Source of the DNA: Saccoglossus kowalevskii
Taxonomy: Eukaryota > Hemichordata > Enteropneusta > Harrimaniidae
Assembly: GCF_000003605.2 (NCBI RefSeq)
Contig: NW_003132850.1
Location: 322,200 to 344,445 of the forward strand
Length of the DNA stretch: 22,246 bases
Reading direction: 5' to 3'
The translations under genes were made by a program, and so were the position numbers. The notes beneath the pieces are model-generated. The model did not search any database. It worked only from the letters and a program-made list of their open reading frames with translations, and had not been told where the DNA came from. Below are positions 1-9,382 of the stretch, piece by piece (within the stretch, counting starts at the first letter, position 1; each line of letters begins with the position of its first letter).

Positions 1-265
1 TCAGCAGTACTTGGTTTGACCGAAATTTGAGACGCGGCGGGACGCGGTGTATCATGTACGGCGACCGGCACAGCGACCTCAGTTCCAACATCTGACCTGG
101 ATACCTTTGGTATAACCAAAGTTTTGTGACAGTATGACTGACAAGTTTTGTTGTTGTTCTCGGGTAAGTTTGATGGTGTAAGATCGGATTTTCGCATCGT
201 TTTTGTGACACGTACATGATATGCCTTGTCTCAACTCCGGCCGAAAGACTTTGCACGCCGTCGCT
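1..265 (-). CDS. Candidate second exon, partial, running off the window edge
   Basis: On the minus strand a moderately pyrimidine-rich stretch ends in TAG at 268-266. From 265 down to base 1 the frame is open for 88 codons with no stop. Starting at 265 the phase is 0, which matches the donor of the exon at 2386-2472. The reading includes VETRHIMYVSQKRCENP and later LWLYQRYPGQMLELRS, with mixed composition. Against it, a second minus frame is open over 79-265 (containing KIRSYTIKLTREQQQNLSV), and a plus frame is open over 3-95, so the correct frame is uncertain. The GC-rich CpG codons near the window start fit coding DNA better than the flanks do. I do not recognise a family. Confidence 0.3.
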
Positions 266-1489
266 CTAATACAGTGGTTGGTGAACACTCGTCACAAATC
301 TGTAGCTTTCGAAATTATCTTCATGATCTCCTGTAATTTATTTACCCATAGTGGAGAATTACAATACCATATATCGTCGTCGAATCCTGCGTTGCCCCGT
401 GTTTTTTGAAACAGATGGCAATTACCCGGGTGCACTGCAATTTTGTCAGCTGCCGCTACCGGACACCGGTTGTTATTGGTGGCATACATTTTTGCCTGTG
501 ACTCATAGTTTTTTGCATTTTTATGTCATTAAATCCCTCAATTATATCTTGTACTTAAAGATCATGTTTTCTTTGTTGGAAGTTCGCAATCCATCTCAAA
601 GTAACAACACTGAGAACATAGCGTTCTGGCGTTCGTGTAGGCACCTCAGACGGTGGTTTAGGTTTGTGTGGCGAACGACAATCACCCAACGACCGACGCT
701 CACAACTTGGATCCCACCATTAACAAAAAGCAATATTATAGTTATATAACTTTTCAAATGTTTTTAATTCAGTATTTTTTTCAATATTCTTCCAAAATTC
801 AACCACTATATTTCCCTAAAAATCAAATAATACCGGTTTTATGTATTTCCGTATTAAACCTGTAGTCAATTCATGTTCCAGGGCCACTTGGTTTAGCCGT
901 GCATTATCAGCCAATATACCATGGATTGCATATGCAAATTTTGTGTTTGGACCAATCAAATCAATGGATTAACACCATCAATATACTGGTATAATATAAT
1001 GTCTGATATATCATTGAAGTATGAACTTAATCAGTCCCAGCATGTGTGAGATACAACCAGACACATACGGACACAAAGATGCACAAAGGTCAATCCATAA
1101 TTTCTAATTTTTTTATTTCATCAGAACAGGGAGTAAAAGGGATTTGTTAGATAAGGGCATACAATTGGTTGAGTGAATAGCATTGGAATGTTTACAACTC
1201 ATTCCCTGTGCACTGTGCACTCTTTTTATTGGTTGGTTGGATTTAACTGCCATTGAAATTTATAAATATTTATTAACATGAAGGGAAAGTTGTTGTGCTG
1301 AAAGTATGCAAAATATCTAATATTTATTGCTAATAATGAACAAAAATAATTTAAAATAAAGTTTCTACAAGAAGTCACAGATACATTGTTCTAGGTCCAG
1401 TTTTATCTATTTTGACCTTGAAATTGGGTGCAAAAGTTCAAGCCATGATAGTATAAATACTAATCTGATCATCTGAAATCCAATGCTAG

Positions 1490-1679
1490 TACTGTAAAAT
1501 CTGTATTAGAAGCCGCATCCCTAATAGAAATTGCATCCATTTTTTTGGAACAATTGAGAACAAAAAAAAATCTAAATTTCTCATTTGTGTACTCAGATGT
1601 TCTAATAGAAACCGCATCCCCTCTGTTGCATTGTATCATTTTAATAGAAACCGCGGATTCTAATACAGATTTTACAGTA
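1490..1679. mobile_element. MITE with 27-bp terminal inverted repeats and TA ends (Tc1/mariner-like)
   Basis: The arms 1490-1516 and 1653-1679 are inverted repeats matching at 26 of 27 positions. They begin TACTGTAAAATCTGTATTAG. The outermost TA on each side fits the TA target duplication of Tc1/mariner elements. The 190-bp body has no transposase and no coding frame of note, so it would be non-autonomous. Inside are repeated copies of a motif like AATAGAAACCGCATCC, near 1504, 1522, 1602 and 1642, which are related to the inner part of the arms. The near-perfect arms suggest a fairly young insertion. The superfamily is inferred from the TA ends only. Confidence 0.8.
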
Positions 1680-1920
1680 GATAAAAGTCCCCTCAAACTA
1701 CATCTGACCACATGACTAATTCAAATAACCTCCAGGAGGTCAACCAATTGGAACACATATTCTAAATTCTAGAAAGAGACCTAAGCATTGTATTTTTTTT
1801 TATTCATAAATTTAAAAAATAAATCTAGGATATTTTTGATAAACCTTAAATGACTGTGCACAATAAGAAAACAAGATCTGCACATGGAAGAGAGATGCTG
1901 AACCACAAATCAATAAAAAA

Positions 1921-1945
1921 AAATAATAATAATAATAATAATAAT
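1921..1945. repeat. AAT microsatellite
   Basis: About eight uninterrupted AAT units follow an A-rich run. This is a simple repeat with no sign of function. Confidence 0.9.
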
Positions 1946-2385
1946 TTCTTGATTGAAATGAGTTATGACTATCGATGCCCCTTTTTTTATTATTACATCA
2001 TCTTTTGAAGTCATCAAGAAATTAAATTTCTGGGAATAATCTTGTGTTTGTGAAAATGTATTAATTTACATTGTGAGCATATCACAACAAAGTGCAGTTC
2101 ATCTTCTATTTCATTCTGTGTAACATTCTGATCTAATCGTAGTAAGCACGATATCTGTACATGTAAACCCATACGTTCATGTATGAAAAGTAATCCCACA
2201 CGTCAACTTCCTACATAAAAATAATGCTCAACACCCCCACCCCCATATGATTCTAATTGCTCATCCCTTATAAATTATTTCTTAACATCACGCTGTAAAC
2301 ATGAACTAGTTTATCACTGATGATCATAAAATCGATACCCAAACACAGAGTTCCATGTGGAATTACAGCCGATGTTGTGATTTAC

Positions 2386-2472
2386 CTGTTCATTCGCCGG
2401 TTTCAACCCTGTGTTTTCATCCATTCCCACGACTACGCACATTTCGATCACGCTGTTGTGTAGTTTTGCCAT
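2386..2472 (-). CDS. Candidate first coding exon (29 codons) of an unidentified protein
   Basis: Read on the minus strand, an ATG at 2472 with A at -3 opens 29 codons ending exactly at CAG|GTAAAT, a good splice donor in phase 0. The peptide begins MAKLHNSVIEMCVVVG and continues with a MDENTGLKP stretch. It has mixed, coding-like composition and contains a hydrophobic VVVG strand, unlike the low-complexity reading of nearby frames. CCAAT and E-box elements lie 160-190 bases upstream, where a promoter would be. The VVVGxDxxTGL pattern loosely recalls the start of DENN-domain proteins, where a first beta strand carries a similar motif. That is recollection on very few residues and should not be used as a name. 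Without the splice the frame stops soon afterwards. A possible next exon lies at 1-265. Confidence 0.5.
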
Positions 2473-2627
2473 AGTGCACGAAGAAAAAGATCACTGGCCG
2501 ATTATGTGAGAGTCTATGCTATCCGAAAACAATGCAGGCCGTCAGCTGACAGACACCCACAACAAAATAAACACCACTCCGAAGTCCATACTCAACAGCT
2601 TCAGGTTGCCACCATCTTTATACAAGA

Positions 2628-2660
2628 GGTCACGTGTCAAATAACTGGAGCCAATCAGCG
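2628..2660 (-). promoter_or_regulatory. Candidate promoter elements: E-box and CCAAT box
   Basis: A CACGTG E-box (2631-2636, within GGTCACGTGTC) and a CCAATCAGCG motif (2651-2660, a good NF-Y site, active in either orientation) lie within 33 bases. They are 160-190 bases upstream of the minus-strand ATG at 2472, the usual distance for proximal promoter elements. No convincing TATA box or initiator was found between them and the ATG. Confidence 0.4.
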
Positions 2661-3382
2661 ACAGTGCTAGACATGAGTGCTGTAGCACGCCCACTTTCAC
2701 TCGGCTTCTGACGAGTAATTTCTTAAAAATGAAATGCAACATTTCTTCTGAACGAAGGAAATTGAATTTGTATATTAATCTTTAAAAAATGAATAACCGA
2801 TAAATGTCTTACTCTACACAACACGTCGGGGGTAATAACAATGATTATCTTTAATTACAGATGTGAATAAAGACAAAAACAATTAAAGTGAGAATAAAAA
2901 TACAGTATACAGTAATCATATCAAAAGAGGAAAACAGTCTTTTTTATTGTTATCTGCGTGGAGTTTCACATCCGTCCTCCTACAACTTAAACTTTCGATT
3001 GTCGGGTGACACTGAATGAAACATGTAATTCGAACCGGAAATCGTGTTACGATTCGAACGCGGTGATTCGCCGAGCATGCACACGGAGTTTTCGAACGTT
3101 CATTATTATAATTATTTTTAAGTTTCCTAGAAATCATCTCTTGTACATACTGTAATAAGGATGGTTTAATTTATCTTATCAAAGGTCTTATCAAAGGGTC
3201 GGTCGGGTTGAGTTTTCTCCGAAAGACATGATTATGATTCCTCGCTTCATTCGCCATTTCCCATTAGGGGAACTGGAATTATCGAGGAGTAACAGGAAAA
3301 ACTAAATTCGCACACAATGGGTGTACACTGTAAGAAGAAATGAGAATCAAAACACATTTGAGGGTTGGCAAAGAGTGTTTTC
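2661..3382. other. Intergenic stretch without recognisable genes
   Basis: No coding exon is supported here. Two TTCGAA-centred segments near 3027-3062 look like tRNA B boxes on the minus strand, but no cloverleaf forms around them. A short direct repeat (CTTATCAAAGG) occurs twice near 3174-3200. The left part may be the upstream region of the minus-strand exon at 2386. Confidence 0.5.
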
Positions 3383-3730
3383 GTAAGCTGTAATCAACTG
3401 TTTCTATTTTCGTAATAACGTAATTTAAATAAATAAGAATTGTAAATTCGTAGACATGGCGAAGGTGTAAAATGTAATCAGCTATTTTATTCGTCCGTAA
3501 TTTGTACAAAAATCTTATTTTCCACATTAAATGTCGTAATTCGCACGGAATTTCCAATTTTGTTTCTTAAACACAAATTATCAAATATATTATAAAAATG
3601 TAAAATGTAATTAGGAATTTGCTTTATCTGTAAAGTGTAAAAAAAAAAACTACTTTTTACTGTAAATGAAACTTTCATTTTATTTTCTGTAAAAACGTAA
3701 AATGCTTTTCTTCTGTAACCTGTACCAGCC
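3383..3730. repeat. Decayed tandem repeat with a ~30-bp period
   Basis: A GTAA-led unit recurs with starts at 3383, 3412, 3442, 3467, 3497, 3536, 3600, 3630, 3662, 3689 and 3715. Spacing clusters near 30 bases, and the 3536-3600 gap equals about two units. Typical units begin GTAAAATGTAAT followed by a T-rich half ending near TTTATCT. A second GTAA usually follows the first by 6-8 bases. Two open frames on the minus strand across this block are by-products of the 30-base (10-codon) period, with recurring patterns such as NYILHF and DYILHL. An older copy may sit near 3330. Confidence 0.7.
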
Positions 3731-4588
3731 CCCCTCACATTTGTCATCATGCATATGTTGACAACATGTAACAGTTTCGTTCAATGAATGAATGTCACAC
3801 GTCAATGAATGTCACACACGACCTCAATGAATGGAACAATGTAGACAGGCTCAGCCATGACAATTTTATGATTCTTTCTCAAATCTTGGTCCGATGCAAA
3901 ATTTCGCATCAACGCTGGAGATTCTACGAACTCGTTCTTCGAGGAATTATTATATAAAACAAAAGAATTTCCACGACTAGTCTAGTACTACTAGTATCAT
4001 TACTAGTTGGGAAACTCTGAAATCTAGTCTCTGATGTCAAGCAATACCCACAACTGGGAGCGCTGAATTTAGCAAAGCATGGTCAGATTATCGTGCCATT
4101 TGAAATTACAACAACGGATATAAAGTAACGTGATCTGATCTGCCAACGCCAAGAAAAAATGAACAACTACAAAACTGGCCTAACATGTAGGCGTGAGTGG
4201 CGCGCTCGCCGGCCGAACGGCATCAGACCCCACCGGGGGAAGTGAAAAACTTCATCGCTCTGTCAGGCGTGTGTTGGGTTTGGAGCACCGCGGAGAGCGA
4301 AATTTACACGATCTTGTCAGGGTACAACACAACTTGTCGAATTTACCGTATCTCATTTGAAATTGGTGTATTATCTTGTTTCTATTAACAAAGCAAATGA
4401 ACTTCAACTTAATATGAAACTGAACCAGAGATTGTCCTTGAATCCTAGCTGAATGTAACTCCGAATGTCATGGCCGAAATCCTGCCAAGAAACACCACAA
4501 TGGAAACTTTGCGGAAATCCAAGTACTTGGCTCTGAGACTTTTGTTTAACAAGTTCAAATGCTTCTTAAAAATGGGGCGGCGAGGCGA
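3731..4588. other. Intergenic stretch with short tandem motifs
   Basis: Bases 3780-3840 carry several copies of TCAATGAATG with GTCACAC spacers. Bases 3960-4020 carry several ACTAGT-type words. A GTGAGT donor-like site near 4192 follows a short ATG frame (MNNYKTGLTC, from about 4159), which is too short to support. The region 4190-4320 is GC-richer than its flanks. No gene is supported. Confidence 0.5.
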
Positions 4589-4610
4589 TTTTTTTTTTTT
4601 TTTTTTTTTT
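4589..4610. repeat. Poly-T run (22 T)
   Basis: An uninterrupted T run is followed by a small hairpin (GTTAAA/TTTAAC) and the AGAGGGCGC motif. Read on the minus strand it would be a poly-A tail, so it could mark the end of a minus-strand retroposed copy. No SINE body could be identified. Confidence 0.6.
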
Positions 4611-4859
4611 GTTAAACGGGTTTTAACAATTCGTCAACAGAGGGCGCTATGCCGTAGCAATTTTTTTTAACCTATGGCGAAATAATCTCGGGCGAGCGTC
4701 CGGGAATTGTCACCTCCTGGCAACCATCACCGGTGAAAACAAAAGCCGATAACTCTGGAAACGGTGCGTTGAGCTAGTTGTTGTGACTTTCCTGAACAAT
4801 GTAAAAAAATACTGAACATGGCAGAATAGAGCAATAATAATGTGAACGACATGCATCGC

Positions 4860-5040
4860 CCGCTCGCAGGGTTTCGACCTTACTAGGAGGTCCGGGGCAT
4901 GCCCCTTAACAATTTAGAAATCTAGAACGTCACTTCCTGCATTTTGAGGGGCAAATTTTGCTGACACAAAGGGTTTCAGATTGATTTTTTTTTCGAGGGG
5001 CCATCGCCCCCTCTGCCCTCTGTGCCACCGCCACTGTTTC
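4860..5040. repeat. Likely dispersed-repeat fragment with GC-rich palindromes
   Basis: The block holds the perfect palindrome GGGGCATGCCCC (4894-4905) just after TAGGAGGTCC. A second imperfect hairpin, GAGGGGCCATCGCCCCCTC, lies near 4995-5013, and is followed by a CCGCCACTG end. Alternating G and C blocks of this type are common in dispersed repeats of marine invertebrates. The family assignment is from general familiarity only. An 82-codon minus-strand frame over 4930-5178 spans it and is not recognised as a protein. Confidence 0.4.
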
Positions 5041-6281
5041 ATCTCTCTCTTCACGAACTACGTGAAGGCAGTAAGCTGTAACGTTATACCCTGGCAATTT
5101 AAGATGAACGTCACGAAAACTTGATGGTACTCCCTCAATCGGTAACAAACTATACAACTCCCCATTACTTGAGACCATTTTTTGCTGTTACTCGTTTTGC
5201 AGTTTATACCCCCATATTGCATTAATTACTTATTTGAATGCTAGTAATTAATCGAATACGTTAATCACAAATTTGACATCACAGATGCCCAGCAGTGTGT
5301 CGTGTTAGAAAAAAAAACACACATTGACAATACTGATTTTTTTAATAACCGATGTATTTGTACCATTCGAGTGCTATGAGGATTTCGATGATAACCGAGT
5401 TGACCGTAGAGACTTTGATAGAAACGCCACCACAGCCATTGGGCTGTTCAATCAACTGGTTCTCCATCAGCATTAGAATGTCATCCGTGCGTTTTCATAG
5501 TTTGAAAAGACTTTTATTTTTTCTTCTCTGACTCGAATCTAACTAGGTTTTCAAGGAAATCTTGACCAATGTTCAAACAATCATAAAGGATTTGGCATAC
5601 AATCAGTACTATTATATTCATAGTTACAAATTGCAGAAAATGAACGAGTTTTCGATCTCGTAACTTGCAGTGAAATATGGGTTTACAGTATTTCTCTGGA
5701 TTTAACTCGTTTACACGACATCTTTTATCGGGGGCCAACGGCTCGAGCTAGCAAAAATCGCCGTGTCAACGCCCTCGGCTTCGTTAAATCCGGGGGTTGA
5801 GCTCACATATGGGCTTCGACATGGTCCGATAGTGTAAATGCATCAGGCCGAAATCACACCCTCTATCTCCTTCTTCAAATGACGTTTCATTTGATCGTGT
5901 ATTTTTTTTATTTCTGGCTCGACAAAGATGTACGCGCCTAAACAACAATTTGGCCGGATGAAGAAATACTGCGACAGATTGACAGATCGACTAGGAATTG
6001 GAAAATGGTGTACGAAATTTCGCAACTAAATCATTGTGGCATGGCTTTTGAACAAGTGAACGGATTCTGATATAAGTTGAAGAAACTCAAAAAAAAAACT
6101 GTTGAAAGAAACTGAAGATGAGAATCAAAGAAGTGGTCGTGTCTCTTCTATGAAGAGCTGAAACAGTTACTTGGTTACAAGCACGCAATAAATCCATCAC
6201 TTAACTTTGTACTGATGAAATTTTACATCATTAATTGGCAACGTTTCCCGAATACTAAACGATGAGGATCTTATCTGGAAC
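5041..6281. other. Intergenic stretch without recognisable genes
   Basis: Only chance-length frames are present. A 9-bp hairpin (ATTAATTAC at 5221-5229 with GTAATTAAT at 5244-5252) and a short GC-rich island at 5730-5820 stand out. Neither is linked to a gene that I can identify. Confidence 0.5.
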
Positions 6282-6463
6282 TTAAAGCGGAGGAGTTGTC
6301 CCCTGCGCATGCGTCAGGCGAACATAGCGTGTCACTGTTTACAAACAAGGTTCCACCTACGAGTCTTACTTACTGCGTTTTACTATGCGTTGTATCGTCG
6401 CCGAGGACAATTGCCTAGCACTCAATTTCCGCGCGTGTGCAGGTGACGACCTTTCCGCTTTAA
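6282..6463. mobile_element. TTAA-bounded MITE, copy 1
   Basis: The 182-bp element runs from TTAAAGCGG to CCGCTTTAA. Its inverted ends extend about 32 bases; the left begins TTAAAGCGGAGGAGTTGTC and the right, reversed, TTAAAGCGGAAAGGTCGTC, and both continue into a CCTGCGC-like core. TTAA at both ends fits the piggyBac target duplication, although TTAA could also be part of the arms. It has no coding capacity. A diverged second copy lies at 15832-15986 and shares the ends and much of the interior, including CATAGCG, TGTTTAC and GAGTCTT in the same order. Two copies in one window make this a dispersed family rather than a chance hairpin. Confidence 0.85.
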
Positions 6464-6709
6464 CCGTGACATCGTTATCATTGTTATTTAACCGTTTAAA
6501 ACAACGGGACTGTGCATGCGTCCTCACAGAATTGATGTAAACACGTTCACTCAATATTTGGATATGTAGAAAGTAGAAACTGTAATATATTACATCGTTT
6601 ACATTACATATACATATTTGGATACTTTCTGTTGGTAAGGACATTAATGACAGAAAACACAAAACTTTCCTAGAAGTGGCGCCCTCTAGCGACAATTCGC
6701 CGTGACGCC

Positions 6710-6741
6710 GATATAGACTCAGACTAGTCTGAGATATAGAC
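6710..6741. repeat. 14-bp palindrome framed by 9-bp direct repeats
   Basis: GATATAGAC occurs at 6710-6718 and again at 6733-6741. Between them lies the perfect palindrome TCAGACTAGTCTGA. The layout resembles a target duplication around an element reduced to its two tips. A chance arrangement is possible. Confidence 0.6.
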
Positions 6742-7847
6742 CAGTTTCCCGGAAGTAGCTAGAGTGGGATGCAGAAATACGTCTGCTTTGTCATTGCGGA
6801 AAATACAAACATGTCAGTTTGCTGATATTCGATATACGGGAATTGTATATTTGTGACGTCGATTGGTACACCCAGAAGCACAATATCACGCATGCAAGTT
6901 TTAACCCCAAAACGAAACGCCATATCTTCGACTTCCGAGAAAATGGTCTATAACGTAGTAGGGTCAAAATCACTATAGTTTAAAGTGACAACTGTAATTA
7001 ATTGTGTCGATTTTTAGAATATAGCAAATATGTTTTATTTTCGGGCGACTGCAGATCGAAACGATAATGACATGAACGCATTCCTTCTTTTTGCCAATCT
7101 ACGTCACTAGAGGGCGCAATTTATGATTTATCAGTATGTTCAGACAACAAAGCAAGTCGGCAACCTTCAGAGGGCATATCCGGACATTTCTACGTGATTT
7201 CCTTCTCAGGGTAAGCACGAAATGAAACACGGTGGATTTAAACATTGTTTACAAAACGATAACCATTGACCTGAACATCGCGCAACAGCTGGCATTTTTT
7301 GAAAGAAATGCATTTGTTTGATATGATACATGGTAGATGTTGTGGGGTTTACAACTAAGATTAGATTTCCTGTCTGCCCTCATTTGATAAGTTCCTATAC
7401 TAGGTCGCCGAAAAAGTCATACATGCGCAGTTAGACAGTACGAACGTCAATCTCGGTATTGCGTAATCAGTAATCGTGCAGGCCAATGGTGTGTAATAAA
7501 AGTCGTATGATCAAAATGACAGCATAAGACAAAGCTCTGAGTACACAACTGTTTTATCGATGTAAGGAAAATATTAGTTTAAAAACTATGAATTCAAATG
7601 TTGCGTTTAAGCTCTTGTCGAAATTTGTTGAATTATATATATAGTACACTGTATACTATCAATAAACGAACTATTCGCTTACAATTTTCAGACACATATT
7701 CTATTTAATATCAATATTAAAACTTAATAAGAATAATTTTAAAATGTGTCATCTTTCTTGCGTTCAGTGGTTGGTAGATCCGTTCGCTTTCAGCTCGTAT
7801 CATCATCGTCCATAAGGCCATTCACGCCGTTCCTTCGCAGTTTATTT
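6742..7847. other. Intergenic stretch with scattered regulatory-like words
   Basis: An ETS-like CCGGAAGT lies just after the 6710-6741 palindrome, GTGACGTCGATTGG near 6853, and two AGAGGGC motifs at 7109 and 7169. No coding exon is supported. Confidence 0.45.
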
Positions 7848-8041
7848 TAAAATACTTGATTTTCGCTTGGAATTAATTTTCGCCGAAGGATGATTCAGTG
7901 AAATTTAAAATCCAGGAAATATACATTTTTTTCTATATTTTACATTCAACTTGTCAAAAATCAGTGAAAAATAATTCCATACAAAACACCCAAAATGTTT
8001 TTGTCAGCGAAAATTAATTCCAGCTAAAATAAAGTATTTTA
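7848..8041. mobile_element. MITE with ~35-bp terminal inverted repeats
   Basis: The left arm (7848-7883) and right arm (8007-8041) are inverted repeats beginning TAAAATACTT and ending in GGAATTAATTTTCGC, with one small length difference in the middle. The 194-bp body is AT-rich and non-coding. The TA at each tip would allow a TA target duplication, so a Tc1/mariner origin is possible but not shown. Its arms share no clear similarity with the other two MITE families in the window. Confidence 0.75.
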
Positions 8042-9372
8042 CAGTTTTCTTGAACATTCTTGTTATCCCGGAAATTACCGAAACCACTCTTCTCCGCTTA
8101 CTCATCAAATCTCGGCCACCGAGCATGCGCAGCCATGCTTTATGTACAGTTCGGATCAATACGAGACATCTTGCGGTTATTGTTTGCAATATAATCATGT
8201 TGTGTACCAGACTAGAGACATATGGGGAATTAGAACACATACAAACATGTTTACGCAACAGGTATGAAAGTTACTTGAAAAACACATGTGACGTCATCGA
8301 GGGACGTCATTATATATTTATTCAAAATCCCAGTTCCACATCAGTGGCGATTACACATATGGCACAACATCCGGGAAAGTGTGACGAATAGTGCTGTAGT
8401 TTTCATGAGATGTGTTTCATGTTATTCCGGCGACACCTATATGTAACTGTTTGTAGGAAATGCATGAATTATACACGCTACTGCAAAATCGATGTGACCT
8501 GAATGTCCCCATTCCGTGTATACTGTTCCTACAAGTCGCCGTGTTTCTTGTAATGCCCTTCAAACCAGTCATGCACTCAATCCGCCCCTGGCATTTCCTT
8601 TGCTCGTGATTCCAACCCCAAAAATAAATGACCAGTTATTTGTCATGTTCGTATCACGTGACTCACCAGACAAACCGCGAGCCGAGCATGCTTTGTTGAC
8701 GGTGTATTGAACTCGGTTAATAGCCAATACAAACAAACATTGGTCCATTACGAGTCCAGGGGTGGACAATTTGGGGGGGAAGTGTTTTCAAACTAAACCA
8801 CATTGGGCTCACAACAGTTAGTTGTAAAACAAATGTAAACAAAAGTATCGACCATGCCCTAGCTTAGGGAAGAACAATTTACCCCCTCACCTCTACCTTT
8901 TTACCCTCCCACAATGACGTAAAATGGTCAAATCCGGCAAGGGTATCAATTTCACTTCCCAACCTAAATTCACATCAGTAGCTTTCTGCATCTCGTCAAG
9001 TAAACATCGACTGTACAAGAAAAAAAAACGTTACACACTTTCATCATGTTGCAACATATAACAAGAATGTTTCGAAGTAAAACAGGTAAGACATTTAAAT
9101 TATTCGTTTTTTTTATATATTTGCAACACGTATTTATTGTTCGCTTTTTATATTCAGTATTTCGTGTATTTTGACGAGAAAAGTACAACATTAGTATACG
9201 AGCTTCTATATTGTGAATGGAACCCCCGCCCCCGAAAAAACGCCTCTCTTGCAAAAAAACAAAACAAAAACGGTTTCCCGAAATATAAATATAATTAATT
9301 CATGAAACATAAAATTACAACAAAATTACTCGCATCCTCGCTTCGGGCTTATTTTTCCCAGGTTTCACACTA
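8042..9372. other. Intergenic stretch
   Basis: This holds the paired CRE-like sites (8289-8310) and a minus-strand GTGAGT donor-like site near 8662. A TCACGTGA E-box palindrome lies at 8654-8661. A 113-codon plus frame (8050-8391) overlaps the MITE edge and is not recognised. A short ATG frame (MLGSRFV) precedes the minus-strand donor but is too short to support as an exon. Confidence 0.45.
8289..8310. promoter_or_regulatory. Two CRE-like sites in tandem
   Basis: A full palindromic TGACGTCA (8289-8296) is followed by GACGTCAT (8303-8310) and then a TATATATTTA stretch. These are canonical CREB/ATF-type words. No transcript start is visible nearby, so function is unproven. Confidence 0.35.
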
Positions 9373-9382
9373 GTCACGTGAC
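9373..9382. promoter_or_regulatory. Palindromic E-box GTCACGTGAC
   Basis: This perfect 10-bp palindrome matches the binding word of TFE/MITF and USF-type bHLH factors. It is isolated, and the flanking frames are not convincing genes. Confidence 0.3.

Larger units (their letters stand above)
266..2385. other. Probable intron or intergenic stretch, mostly AT-rich
   Basis: If the two minus-strand exon candidates belong together, this is the 2.1-kb intron between them. It holds the MITE at 1490-1679, an AAT microsatellite near 1921-1945 and a minus-strand open frame at 2014-2199. That frame follows a CAG (minus strand) and could be a skipped or alternative exon, but it has no good donor. A plus-strand frame at 351-749 is not recognisable as a protein. 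Confidence 0.4.

Noticed and set aside
351..749. 132-codon plus-strand frame (and a shorter ATG frame within it near 415)
   Set aside because: There is no family resemblance and no splice support. The composition changes abruptly to low-complexity T-rich sequence.
3027..3062. Two tRNA B-box-like words (minus strand GGTTCGAATTA and GTTCGAATC)
   Set aside because: No A box, acceptor stem or anticodon arm can be formed around either, so neither is called a tRNA or a SINE.
3279..3750. Two overlapping minus-strand frames
   Set aside because: They lie mostly on the decayed 30-bp repeat and its T-rich halves, overlap each other in different frames and match no family.
4930..5178. 82-codon minus-strand frame
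   Set aside because: It overlaps the GC-palindromic repeat fragment and shows no recognisable domain.
8050..8391. 113-codon plus-strand frame
   Set aside because: It begins next to a MITE end, has no recognisable domain and contains the CRE pair. It has chance length.
8654..8710. Minus-strand mini first exon (MLGSRFV) with a GTGAGT donor
   Set aside because: Seven codons are too few to distinguish from chance despite the good donor. The overlapping E-box makes a regulatory reading equally likely.
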